Assembly: GCF_000002985.6 (NCBI RefSeq)
Contig: NC_003283.11
Coordinates: 682,001 to 746,000, forward strand
Direction: 5' to 3'
DNA length: 64,000 bases
Source of the DNA: Caenorhabditis elegans
Taxonomy: Eukaryota; Nematoda; Chromadorea; Rhabditida; Rhabditidae
Shown here: in pieces, positions 22,686 through 33,832 of the stretch
Layout of the letters: each line of letters begins with the position of its first letter
How positions within the stretch are numbered: the first letter of the stretch is position 1
Translations under genes and position numbers: made by a program
The notes under the pieces: model-generated
Databases searched by the model: none
Seen by the model: only the letters and a program-made list of their open reading frames with translations
Told to the model about the DNA's origin: nothing

Positions 22686-23412
22686 TCCTTTAAAGGTGGA
22701 GTAGCGCTAGTGGGGAAATTGCTTTAAAACATGCCTATGGTACCACAATGACCAAATATCATAGTAAAAAAATTAAAAAATGTTTTCTAAATTTTATATG
22801 ATTTTTTGAAAATTGAAAAAATCTCGAATTGCGTCAAATTCCCATTTGAATTACCGCCAATATTTCGATGTTCGATGGAGCGCGCTTGCCTTTTTTGAAT
22901 TTTATTCATCAATTTCGCTCATTTTTGGCTGATTTCTTATGTTTTTCTGTGTAATTTTATTAGAAATTTAATGAAAAATTAAAGATAAATGTAAATTCTT
23001 TATTAAAAATATTGAAAAACAAAGGAATAACGTTTTCCAATGACTCTAAGCCTGCAATCACCAATTTCACATATTCAGGCTTTAATGCTCGCTTTTTAAT
23101 AAAGAATTTATATTTATGTTTACTTTTTCATTGAATTTCTAATAAAATTCAACAGAAAAACGTGAGAAATCAGCCAAAAATGAGCGAAATTGATGAATAA
23201 AATTCAAAAAAGGCAAGCGCGCTCCATCGAACATCGAAATTTTGGCGGTAATTCAAATGGGAATTTGACGCAATTCGAGATTTTTTCAATTTTCAAAAAA
23301 TCATATAAAATTTAGAAAACATTTTTTAATTTTTTTACTATGATATTTGGTCATTGTGGTACCAGAGGCATGTTTTAAAGCAATTTCTCCACTGGCGCTA
23401 CTCCACCTTTAA
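22686..23412. repeat. 727-bp foldback (ggtggagtagcgc ends)
   Basis: The left arm begins cctttaaaggtggagtagcg and the right arm ends with cgctactccacctttaa. The arms, about 310 nt each, remain highly similar through ggcaagcgcgctccatcgaa to the central poly-A/T. Partial copies of the same element are seen at 31910-32040, 49843-49990 and 60970-61070. Confidence 0.9.
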
Positions 23413-24903
23413 GTGTTTTTTCTGCCAAGCAGCCTCTAATAAATGCCGAGTGTGCAGACTCCGCCCCTTTTTCGCGTTTTTTGACACTTTTTTTGGCTTG
23501 CGAAAAAATGTAGCACTCTGTTTTCATTAATAACTTCAGAGCCGTTCGACTACATACTCTAATATTTGAGATCCTATTAGAAATATCTTGCCCTTTTGTG
23601 GAGCAAAAAACGGCACTTAGTTTGGAGCAAAATTGAGCCCAGGACGGCTTTCCCCAGTTTGAAAAATATTTTTTTGCTCTTTTTACCCCCAAAAAAACCA
23701 TGTTTTAATTGAATTAAAATTCGGGTTTTGCTCAGTTTTGTTTCAAATTTATGTGCAAGATACTACTCAGAGAGACTGGTTTTTTGAAAAAAAGTTTGAG
23801 TTTATAAGTGCAAAAGCCAAAAAGTTGTGATGAAACAAAAGGCCGAAAAATGCCATTTTGCCAATAAATTTTTTTTGCGTAAAAAGCCGTTTTTCGTCTT
23901 TATCTCAAGTTCTACTTTATCTTTTTTGATATTTTTTTTGCTTACCCCACGTAAAAAAGTACGCTAAACACGATTTTCAACTCAGAATTAAAATAAGTTC
24001 TATGAGTCGGCCGAGCAAGACGAAAATGTGCCAAATTTTGCACACTTTCCCATTTTCGCGAATCTACTTTTTCCATCATAACTCGGTCAGTTTACAAGTT
24101 TTTTCAGTTTTCTAAAAATTGACGTGTAGGTCTCATCAATACGCATCGAGACATATAAAATTTGTAAAAAGTTCAGTGGGAAAATTTTTCAAGAAAAAAA
24201 TAATTCAAAAATTTAGTACTGGAGGGAGTAGTTTCCTGGGTCCCCTGAACATTTTTTCCACTAAACTTTTGCGGAATGTATTTTTTATACATAGTTTTCG
24301 ATTTTATCTAATGGAAGATGAAGTTTCGTGGCATTAGCAATGTTCTGTCAAGAGATATTATTTTTTAAAAATTTTCAGGCCAAAACTTGTTTTTTTCTAC
24401 AAATCGACCAGTTTACAAGATATAACCCTCAACTGTACCTCTCCTTTTCGGGAATTCAATAATGAGTACAATCCTGTAATAAAATTTTCAAAAATTCGTT
24501 TTCCCGCTGACTTATCAGTGTTAAACGGTTTTCGAACGTCTTTCCCCAAATTGGAGTTATTGAAAAAAGCTGAATCGAAAGACGACTCCCTCCAAAAATT
24601 TTCCTTCCCTACATCTCTGTGTCGGGTCTCTCCCGCATGGCCGAGTGGTTAATGCGTATGTCTGTGAATATTTTGCTCGTTGGCTCGATTCCCCCAACTG
24701 ACAATTTTTTTTGTGGGTACTCGGGATTCGAATAGAAATGCTCGATTTTAAGCAAAATATGAGTGGGTCTCCTCTTCTCCCAATGGCTCACTGCAATCGT
24801 CACGAACCCTCTGACAGGTTCGAGGCGAAGCCGAGAACCTACGTCCGACTGGGGGACTCGCCCTACACCCCCTACAACTGGCGGGCCCGCAGGGCCCGCT
24901 AGT
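23413..24903. mobile_element. Candidate non-autonomous Helitron-like region (3' end at about 24902)
   Basis: The interval ends with a GC-rich perfect hairpin, gcgggcccgcagggcccgc, directly followed by CTAGT. A short 3' hairpin and terminal CTAG next to T are the classic Helitron 3' end. A second hairpin, aggttcgaggc / gccgagaacct, lies just upstream at about 24818-24842. No helicase or Rep coding sequence is present and I could not fix the 5' TC end; the left limit given is simply the end of the preceding foldback. A tRNA-like segment sits inside it. Confidence 0.45.
24629..24697 (+). other. tRNA-like segment (type II tRNA pseudogene or tRNA-derived repeat)
   Basis: It contains a perfect A-box-like tggccgagtgg at about 24640 and, about 40 nt on, a B-box-like ggctcgattcc (one mismatch from GGTTCGATTCC). 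These are the internal RNA polymerase III promoter elements of Leu/Ser tRNAs. I could not fold a complete acceptor stem, and no clear anticodon loop can be placed. It is therefore treated as a tRNA-derived fragment, not a functional gene. Confidence 0.5.
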
Positions 24904-25217
24904 CAAACCCTTTTTTAACGAAAAAATTGTTCGAGCTTCATTAAACTCCTGAACTTTTTTTGATCATCAGGATCAATATTACAAACTGGTTCTGATGTAT
25001 GAAAAAACAAGTAATTTATCATCCAAATCACAAACTCCTTCGGCCTTTGGTTAGTCAGAAACAAGCACTAATTCAAAATTATCCACATTTACCAGACGAT
25101 TAAAAACAAAGTATTCCTAAGAGATCAACGTATGCGCACTGATTTTTGTAGTAGAATTAGTTTTCAACGTAATTATTTATTCCAGCCAATTTTTGGACTC
25201 AAACATTCAAATTTCAG

Positions 25218-26453
25218 ATGAAAGTTTTCATTGAATTTGCTTGTTTAATTGGATTAGCGTGTGCCATAGTTGTAATCATACTAAATTTAAATTTAATTTG
25301 CAAATTTGTTTTGTAAGATTTTCAATATCTTGGCGGGTGATAAGAATAAGTTTTTAGGAATAATTCCAAACGGAAAAATGATATGCATCTGTTTTATTTT
25401 CGATTTGTTTTGGACATTTTATTGGGAATATCTTGTAAGTTTTAAGCTAAGTTTGAAGTTTTCCATATTTTTTTTTCAATTTATGAAATTTAATTTTGTA
25501 ATGCTTTTTTTCCAGTTTTTATCTACATTGGGTTCAGTTTCCTTTTGGAACTTTTTCCGGAAGACTACCTCTTTCTTATTGTGCTTTTGGGTCTGCTATT
25601 TTTTAACGTTGCCGCTACCCGGTCCATCATAGCACTCACAATTGGCATAGAAAGAACTGTAGCTGCGTACTTTCCCAAAACTTATCAAAAAGTGCAATTC
25701 AAATTTCTAAACTGGATAGTTATCTCAGGAGCAATAATTTTCGGAGGAACAGAACCTTTTGTGCTTTTTGGATTTTGCTCGTATCAAATGGAAATTCCAT
25801 CGACGTGTCGATTTTTTGGTTGTGCAATTAATACGTGTTTCAATAGTTTTTGGAGCGTTCATAGAACGGTAATTGGCTAAACAAAGAAAATTGAAAAAAA
25901 TATCGAACTTCCAGATAATATTCACTACTATTGTTATTTTGTCAATTTTGCTGGCCGCAAAACTTTTCATCTTGAACCATTTTCAACTAGGTGTAACTAA
26001 TAAAATGCTGTCAAAAGCAAATCGGTTAGCATTAATTGATGTTTGCACGGTTTTTATTTTTGACATTATTCCTGCGGTGTGTGGAAATTTATGGCCAATT
26101 GCATATATTTTCTCTTTTGACGTAAGTTGTTTACAATGAAAAACTAGGGCTCCCATGAGCATATAATGTACGGCGACGTTTTCCAGATTGAATTTTTCGC
26201 AAAAATTACGATTGTCGTAACCATTAGTTTAGCAGTCCTTTTTTTCAGTTTTCAATCAATATCTACACAACTTAAATTTATTCATTTTCAGAACGTAGGT
26301 CCCTACAATTTCTACTTGAAAATTTTTGGATGTTCGATAGAGACAATTATTGTGTCGTCCGTTATTATGCGCTCAAAATCGAAAATTTCTAAAAACTCAC
26401 CCGTTATTGCGATTTCAAGAGTTACTGCGATTTCAAGAGTAATTATAAGTTAG
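25218..26453 (+). CDS. 7TM chemoreceptor, class bc-like (srbc), paralogue 2
   Basis: Five exons: 25218-25312, 25358-25434, 25516-25868, 25915-26121, 26292-26453, giving 297 aa. It is the closest relative of the gene at 20560. Exon sizes are the same (95, 77, then 353 versus 362, 207), as is the ATG abutting TTTCAG. Shared stretches include IIALTIGIERTVAAYFPK, CRFFGCAINTCFNSFW, KLFILNHFQLGVTNKMLS and ANRLALIDVCTVFIFDIIP. Exon 3 is three codons shorter in the loop after TM2, and the C-terminus has a repeated AISRV motif and is longer. Both lack the intron before ANRLA that is present in the genes at 27108 and 33833. Intact. Confidence 0.83.
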
Positions 26454-27107
26454 AATTATTATTTTTTATGTTGTTTTAGTTTGAAATTTGTATGCTAAAA
26501 ATGTAAGTTTTTAAAAAATTAACTTTCATCAATAAAAATTGATTTGTAGTTCAGATCACAGTAATAAATTGCATTCTGTTTCTTGTTGGTTCAAATATTC
26601 TAGATTGGTGAAATTAATTGTTAGTTCGCTCTTGTTTTACTTTGTCATTGAAATGTTGTTCATAAATCATAAGGTTTTTGAACTTCATAGTACATCACCA
26701 GTGTAAGTGGTAATCAGAATATTACTTCTATGTATATTATAAATAACTAGCCTTGAATTTGGTTATTAAAAACTCATAATTTTATAATTTTTTGAAGCTC
26801 CACTTTTTTCAGAGCTTTATGGAAATTTTTTTCCTTGTTGACAATATGTGACAATAAAACTTAATTTAATCTGACGGCGTATTGATTAGAATTCAACGAC
26901 AAGAAAAATATTATGAGCACGTGGCTATGGGCAGTAGTGTAGTTTTTTTTGGAGAGTAGTCCAAAAAAAAAAGAAGTTTTAACAGTTAATTTTAAAAAAT
27001 ATATTTAAGCTCAGTCTATTTTTCATTTTTTTTAGTCCTTCTTTTCTAAAATGTTCTTATTATTTTACATACGTTTTTTTTCAGTTTTTCAGTTTTCAAA
27101 TTTACAA
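26454..27107. other. Intergenic between srbc paralogues
   Basis: AT-rich, no feature recognised. Confidence 0.5.
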
Positions 27108-28552
27108 ATGGAACTCATTATCATTTCTGGCTGCTTTATTGGCATTATCTGTTCAGTTTTAACAGTTTTGTTGAACGCAAATTTATTCTGCAGAATAGTT
27201 CTGTAAGTTTGTTTACGGAGCAGCTCAGTATATTAAAATTAAAATAAATAATAATGTATAAAATTCAGAAACAAATCGCAGCGAAGAGAGGAAATGCAAT
27301 TATTTTACTACAGATTTGCGTTGGATTTTTTCTATGGGTTAGCCTGTACGTCGAAATTATAAGAACAAAATATATTAAATTTTTTTGGTTTTAGTATGTA
27401 AAAATTATGTAAATAGTTATAAAATGTTATTTATTTTTTTTGATAATTGCTAAAGTTTCCGATTGCCGAAAATTGAAAAAATACAAGCAATTACAAAAAC
27501 TGCTCATTGCTGAAAATTCCAAAATTCTGCAATTGCGATAACTGACGAAAAATTTCAAAAATTTTGAAATTTTATGCAGTCTGCAATTTCAGCAAGTGCA
27601 GTAATTTCTAAACTGGCATAATGCCGAAAATTTCCAAATTCCGCGAACCCCTGGTTTGAACGTTATTTTCAGCATGTTCATACATTGGATTCACCTTCCT
27701 TATTCTGATATTTCCGTACACTGTCCAAGACCTTCATTTTCTCATTGTCTATCTGGCTCTTCCGTGCTCTAATATTGCAGCCTGTCGATCTATAATCGCA
27801 TTTTTCATTGTTATTGAACGTGTCATGGCTCTATATTTTCCACGCATCTACCGAATATCTATTGAGCGGGTCCCGAATTGGTTGGTTTTCACTGTTGGTG
27901 CCTGCTTCGGAGCTTCCGAGAATCTTGCGCTATTTGTTATTTGCTCATACGACATGGAAATCCCGGAGGCTTGCCGATTTTTTGGATGTGCCATTAATAA
28001 GTGTTTCTTTAAATTTTGGAGCATGCACAGAGGCGTGAGTTGGTTTGAGCAGAGAGTTTGAAAAAGTAAGACAATGTTTTCAGATAATATTTTCGGTGAT
28101 GGTTGTGTTCTCCATAATGATATCGGTGAAACTTTACGTTTTGAACCATTCGGGCTTACATAAATCGAACAATCAACTTTCAAAGGTAGAAAGTTTGCTT
28201 GCTAGCCTACGCGGCTGGCTGCATGCCTATGAGCTTTAAATATTTTGAGAAATTTTCAGGCAAATCGGCTAGCTCTCCTCGACACATTTACGGTTCTTCT
28301 ATTTGACATTCTTCCGGCGATCTGCGCAGTTTTGTGGCCAACTTCATATATGTTTGACGTTAATGTACTTTTCAAAAGTTTGGTTTGAGAAACTGTATTC
28401 ACTTTTTCCAGCACGTTGGACCTTACAATGCATATCTGAAAATTATCGGCTGTGTGATTGAATCATTTATAGTTACAACGATATTGCTCTTTGGCCAAAA
28501 TTCTTCAAGTGTTAGAAGTACCACAATTGCAGTTCCATCTAGACATTCGTAA
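27108..28552 (+). CDS. 7TM chemoreceptor, class bc-like (srbc), third tandem member
   Basis: Six exons: 27108-27202, 27269-27345, 27673-28034, 28084-28185, 28260-28364, 28412-28552, giving 293 aa. The family blocks are all there: MQLFYYRFALD, AACRSIIAFFIVIERVMALY, CRFFGCAINKCFFKFW, KLYVLNHSG, ANRLALLDTFTVLLFDILP, HVGPYNAYLKIIGCVIES. It is clearly more diverged than the two upstream genes are from each other. It has an extra phase-0 intron (28186-28259) placed exactly before ANRLA, which is probably the ancestral state. Intron 2 is expanded (327 nt) by gcaattnccgaaaa-type repeats. Intact. Confidence 0.82.
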
Positions 28553-28641
28553 AAACGCTCAGAAATTAGCAGGAGTTGCTATGAAAAAAATAAAAAATAA
28601 ATATTGAAAATCTAATTAATATGTTTCACAACAATAAATAA

Positions 28642-30921
28642 TTATTCATATCTTCTCGTCAAAATTGCCTGAAATTTTCTTGGGAATACCCCGACCATTT
28701 CGGTTCTCTCCAATGATGGAGGTCCAGCACTGGATGGTGTGATCTAAAAAAAAATTTTAGATTATTTTAAGCCGGCTCAAATCTAGAAATTACAAAATAT
28801 CGATTGAATAGATTGGCGACAATCAGGAAAAGCTCCATCCGAGCTAGCCCTTCACCGAGGCACTGCCGTTTTCCGACTGAAAATGGGATTAGCTGCTCGA
28901 TCTTTTTCAGTGCTCCATTTTCATCTATGAATCTTTCAGGTTGGAATTTATAGGGGTCGGGGAAGATCTGAAAATATGAAATTTTGAAAAAAATTACTTT
29001 CAGAAGTACCTTCTCATCCAGCATAACTGTACTAATCTGGGCAATAACACCTGTTCCTTTTGGAATTATATTTCCATTAATTACAGTATCCCTAGTAGTT
29101 GCGTGAAACAAATTGCAGGGAAGTAAATTTACACATCTCTGAGACTCATTGATCACCGCATTCATGTACGGAAGGCTGCTTTTATCAGATATTGTCACCA
29201 ATCTATCACTTCCCACCACCTTATCCAGCTCCTCTTGCATCTTATCTTGAACTTCCGGGTGGTTCAAAACATAGCTTATTGTCCAATTTATTGTAGTGTT
29301 AGTTGTGGTGAGCCCAGCAAACCACAAGTCAAAGCACATATTAGCCAGCTGCTGGTCGGAGAACAAATCAGAGCCGAGACCACCTTGCTCCTGGTTTTTC
29401 TGTTCTTTGAGGTAGGCTTCAGCGTAATCAAGATATTCTTCGGCTTGGTAATTGATTTTGGCGCGGTGGTCTTGGATTTGGGCGTAGAAAAAGTTGTAAT
29501 AGTCGTGCCTTTTTTCAGCGATCCTGCAAAAAAAAATTAAAATGCATTTTTCGATGTCATATCTGGTGAGTGGCAAGTCTAGAAAATACAGGCTTTCCGA
29601 ATTTGCCGAAAAGTAGCAAAACAGCAGTTTTTCAAGTTTCTCGTTTGACCAAAATTTGGCAATTTTGGAAATTGTCTTTTTTTTCGAATATGTATTTTTT
29701 TTGCAACTTTTGTTATTGTTTTTTTTTTGAAAGTTTTAATTTTTAAGAATTTTCTTACCTTTGCAATAAGATTTTTTTTTAATTTGTAGGATGGATTTGA
29801 TTTTTCAACTGGAAAGGTAAAATTATAAAGAATTAATTTTGGGCAAATTTTTCGGCAATTTCGGTTTTGTAATAATGCAAAAAATTTGCAAGACTGCAAG
29901 TTGCCAAATTTTTTGTTAAAGAGTAATTTGCAGAAATTGGCAAAAAATTGCAAAACGGCAATTTCACGAAATTGCCGTTTTGCAATTTTCGCCGAAATTG
30001 TGAAAATTTGCTAAACTACAGGTTGTCGAATTTTCCGAAATTTTGCCAAAAAACTGCAAAACAGGAATTTGCCGAAATTGCCAAAAATTTGCAGCGCGGA
30101 AAATTGTCAAATTTTTTTTTTGTAAATTTTTACCAAAGTTTTCGATTCTCAATCAATTTTAACGTTATTAGAAACTTACAAATCTTCCAATGATTTTCCC
30201 GGCAGCAATTTATTCATAATTGGTACAAAAGCTTGAACGCAAAGTTTGAAGGAAGCAAATGATTTTTCTTGGATATCTATCAAATCCTTCAACTTTTCAA
30301 ATTCATTCTGATTCGATTCATCAAACCGATAGCCAAATATCATCTGATTTATGACGTTGGCCACAGCGTTATATATCACCTCTGGCACATCTTGCTCAGC
30401 ACCCAGATTTGCATCTAATATTTGAAACACTGCTTCAACCTCGGCCAGAATTTTTTCTTGCATCAAATTTTTGCCGAGCCCCAAATCTCGAAAAGTAGAA
30501 ATTGCAAATCTTCTATGAGTACTCCACATGTGTCCAGTTGTCTCAATTACTCCAAATCTTCCACCTCGAAATTTCTCGGTGAATGAAAATTGGATTTTAT
30601 CCTGATAAGTCTCTCCGTCTTTGATAAAAGTTTCCTTCATTTTTTCAAGAGAGCTAATAACGACGTAGGGTGTGTCTCCTGGAGTATCAAATTGAATTTT
30701 CAAAGTGCTACCTAAAACTCACCCAGCCAAAAGGTAAAAACATCCCCATAGATTCTAGTCCACCGTCTAAAACACTCGTAGCCCGGGTTCTCCCATATCA
30801 TTGATAGGGAATTGCCAAGGAAAGGAAGTGGTGTAGGTCCTGGTGGGAGATTTCGGCGTTTGAAATAGAAACAATGAGCCAGCCAGAAAAAAATGGCGAT
30901 GAAAATTGAAAAAGCTATCAT
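28642..30921 (-). CDS. Cytochrome P450, CYP33-like
   Basis: Five exons on the - strand: 30921-30723, 30711-30180, 29523-29010, 28967-28794, 28743-28642, giving 506 aa, the usual length for microsomal P450s. It is an ER-anchored monooxygenase acting on xenobiotics or lipids. In order: a TM anchor (residues 1-20), the hinge RRNLPPGPTPLPFLGN, the I-helix DLWFAGLTTTNTTINW, the ExxR motif as NESQR, FQPERF, and the heme-binding loop PFSVGKRQCLGEG with the cysteine ligand. This combination is typical of the nematode CYP33 group. The I-helix has Thr where most P450s carry the acidic residue of the acid-alcohol pair (A-G-x-E/D-T-T). Intron 1 is only 11 nt between the listed exon ends, and the 3' acceptor overlaps it closely, so the 30711/30723 junction needs checking. 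Intron 2 is AT-rich with repeated gccgaaatt words. Confidence 0.85.
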
Positions 30922-31281
30922 GTTTTGCAAGCGATTTTAAACTTTCCGATTACCAACTTTTTTCCCAGATAAATGTCTGAAAAAACGACAAATTCAGTTC
31001 AAACAGAAGAAAAAGTAAACCAATGGCGTCACTCATTTGCGCGGGAATTCAAAAATAGTTCAGCCTTTTTTGCAAAATAAAAAAAACATTTATTTTTTAA
31101 GTTAGACTAATTCTAAAATTTTTTAAAACTTTTAAACCTGTAAATTATTCCAAAAAAAAACGAAAAATTATTTTTAAAAAAGCACCTATTCAGCTATCAG
31201 AAAAAAAAAGTTGACACGCTTGCGTTGCCATGGAGATATTGCCGGGAAACATGATATTTAAGAGATGTTTGTTTGTTTGTT
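30922..31281. other. Intergenic, 5' of P450
   Basis: No exon seen; likely P450 promoter, divergent from nothing recognisable. Confidence 0.4.
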
Positions 31282-31857
31282 TCGAAAATTTCAAAAAGTT
31301 AGTAGAAATTCGATTTTTGACATAAATGATCTCTCTTTTTTTCTGATATGTATTTCAGTGTCAAGTGGACTCAAAAATAAATGCTTGTAATTATTTATAA
31401 ATGTGTGTTGTCTCAGAGCCAACTCTGAAAAAACAGATTTTTTCTCGAAAATTTCAAAAAGTTAGTAGAAATTCGATTTTTGACATAAATGATCTCTCTT
31501 TTTTTCTGACATGTATTTCAGTGACACTTTGACTCAAAAATATAATGCTCATAATTATTTATAAATGTGTGTTGTCTCAGAGCCAACTCTGAAAAAACAG
31601 ATTTTTTCTCGAAAATTTCAAAAAGTTAGTAGAAATTCGATTTTTGACATAAATGATCTCTCTTTTTTTCTGACATGTATTTCAGTGACACTTTGACTCA
31701 AAAATATAATGCTCATAATTATTTATAAATGTGTGTTGTCTCAGAGCCAACTCTGAAAAAACAGATTTTTTCTCGAAAATTTCAAAAAGTTAGTAGAAAT
31801 TCGATTTTTGACATAAATGATCTCTTTTTTTTTCTGACCTGTATTTCAGTGACACCT
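31282..31857. repeat. Tandem repeat, period about 164 bp, about 3.5 copies
   Basis: The phrase tcgaaaatttcaaaaagtta occurs at 31282, 31445, 31609 and 31773, spacing 163-164 nt. The units are almost identical, including tttttttctgacatgtatttcag, which looks like a 3' splice site. The last copy ends in a diverged form (tgacctgtatttcagtgacacc). No ORF. Confidence 0.95.
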
Positions 31858-32740
31858 TTATAACCCTTCCAACATGCTTTTTTAGAAAATACCTATTTTC
31901 CGGCTGTAAAAGAAGAAGTAGCGCCAGTGGGGAAAAAATAAAAATTATTCCAATTGGTTTACAATTACCAAACTTTTCAAAACATCTTTGCGCATATACA
32001 TTTTTTTTGGCAGTAAAAAAGTGGCAATTACAGAACTTTTTCTATTTTTTGAGGAATCTATGGCAAAATTTTCCATTTTTTGAATACTAATATTTGAAAC
32101 ATAAGTAGACCAGAAATTCTACAGAAAAGATGGTCCCTTATAATTTTTTTTCCCATTTTTTGTATTGTTTTTGTTACATATTGATGAGATGTATGTACCA
32201 AGTGTGTCATTATTGGTGTGTTCATCTTCTCATGTAATAAAGAAGACCTGTTAATGTACCGGCAGATAGTCATAAAATTAGGTGGCGTTGACGACTACAC
32301 CGGTTGAAAACAAGGGGGAACATTGTCTACAGGTTGCATGAATGTAGAAAATAAGCAATGGAATACAGGTCAGGGCAAGAGAGTTGTTCATATAATTTTT
32401 TTTAAAATCAAAGCTTGATAAAATGTCGAATCCTCAACTGTCCCCGTCTGGAATGCAATTTTTCATATTACTGCCCATTTCCTTTCTCCCCGTGAATTTG
32501 TTCTCGGCATTTCGTGTCTTCTTTCTCCCACCCTTTTGCCACCTTTCTACCACCAAAATGTAGAAAGGCGAAAAATGGATAGGGAAAGGCGGCAAAAAAG
32601 TGGCAGATTGGTGACAATAGGTGGCAACGATGCTATTATTTTTGTTTTGTTTTCACTCTGAAAAAAAAAAAAACAAACTGCAATTAGGTTATACAACCTA
32701 AATTTATTTTATGAAACATCATATACATCATTAAAACATT
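31858..32740. repeat. Foldback fragment and GGCAA-rich sequence
   Basis: 31910-32040 is a partial, diverged copy of the ggtggagtagcgc foldback family (gtagcgccagtggggaa). The rest is AT-rich with aaggcggcaaaaaagtggcag words. No gene recognised. Confidence 0.45.
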
Positions 32741-32936
32741 TTAAATAATTAAAAATTCGTATTTTTCCATAGTTTGCTGCCACATAGCACGAATTTGCCT
32801 GTTTTTCGTGGCATTCTCCCGTCGATTTTCGAAATCTGCAAAAAGATGAATAAGAATATGTGTATTTATTAAGTAGAATTTGTAAATCCTCACCTTTCAA
32901 GATCCGGTGAGCAACCAGTTCAGGTCGAGCCGTCGG
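32741..32936 (-). CDS. Two C-terminal exons of an unidentified gene (partial or remnant)
   Basis: On the - strand, 32936-32894 and 32835-32741 join in frame to give ARPELVAHRILKDFENRREN continuing to a stop, 45 codons in all. The second exon is rich in charged residues (RREN, NRQIR, MEKYEF). Splice sites are good (GATAG|CCG, AAAG|GTGAGG, TTGCAG|AT). The in-frame stop just upstream of 32936 requires a preceding exon, and I could not find one before 33832 that fits. It is either the tail of a gene with distant small exons or a pseudogene remnant. No family recognised. Confidence 0.4.
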
Positions 32937-33832
32937 CTATCTCGTTTTACCTATAAAATGGAAATTAAAATAGAAAATAATTGTTAGTGCAAAATGGTCA
33001 CTTGTAACGAAAAGAAAAGATTAATAACGATATACCCAACAAAACTCTCAGACTACCAACTTTTTTCCTAAAAAAATCGATCAGAAAACGTAAAAAATAG
33101 ATTTAAAACCGTTAAAAGAAAAAAATTGTTTAAAAAATTAATTCGAAGAGTTATCCGTGCCAGGGTAACATCCGAGAACGTGTCAGCAGTATCTTTGCGC
33201 ATAATGAAAGGTGACAAAGTACTACAAAAGGCAACAAATGGTGGCAAATGGTGGCAGTTTTGGTGTCACCACAACGCTGCCGCTGCTGTTTTAGACCACA
33301 ATAGGTGGGAGAAAGGTGGCAAACGCGACTGAATTTCGAGTATTCGTTGAATAATTGTGATATTTTTACAAAAGGTGGGGAGAAGGTGGCAAAAAAGTGG
33401 ACGGAAGGTGAGAAGACCTCAAAAGGTGGGAGAAAGGAGGCACTAAATGCCGAGTTAAGGTAATTTATTCCTCCATAACGCGGTTTTGAATAGTTTTTTT
33501 TTCGGTTATAATTAATTCTATGATCTCTAATTCCCCATATGTCTTTTTTTAACGATCTCCGAAAGAATAGTGGCAAATACTCAGTGATTGCCACTTTTTG
33601 ACAATAAACCCAAATTTCGTAGTAAAACTTTTCCCAATTTTTCTGAAATTTTTTATCTAAATTTCCCCTTTTAAGGAACTTCTCAAAGAAGTTTCATGGT
33701 CTTTCGATATTCATTCTGATTGGAGGTTTCGAATTTATTGAAAACACCAAAAACCTCTATGTAGCACAATTATTTTTTGAACAAATGCACATAATTATTT
33801 TATTTTCAAACAAATATGTATATATTCATCTA
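32937..33832. other. Intergenic; GGTGGCA-rich stretch
   Basis: 33210-33450 is unusually rich in ggtggcaa/ggtgggagaaagg words. Both strands give ORFs with no family likeness. 33565-33680 again resembles the ggtggagtagcgc foldback interior. Confidence 0.4.

Noticed and set aside
24629-24697. Functional tRNA gene
   Set aside because: A and B boxes are present, but no acceptor stem or anticodon arm could be folded, so only a tRNA-like fragment is claimed.
31282-31857. Possible CRISPR-like array
   Set aside because: Repeats are contiguous 164-bp units with no unique spacers, and this is eukaryotic DNA.
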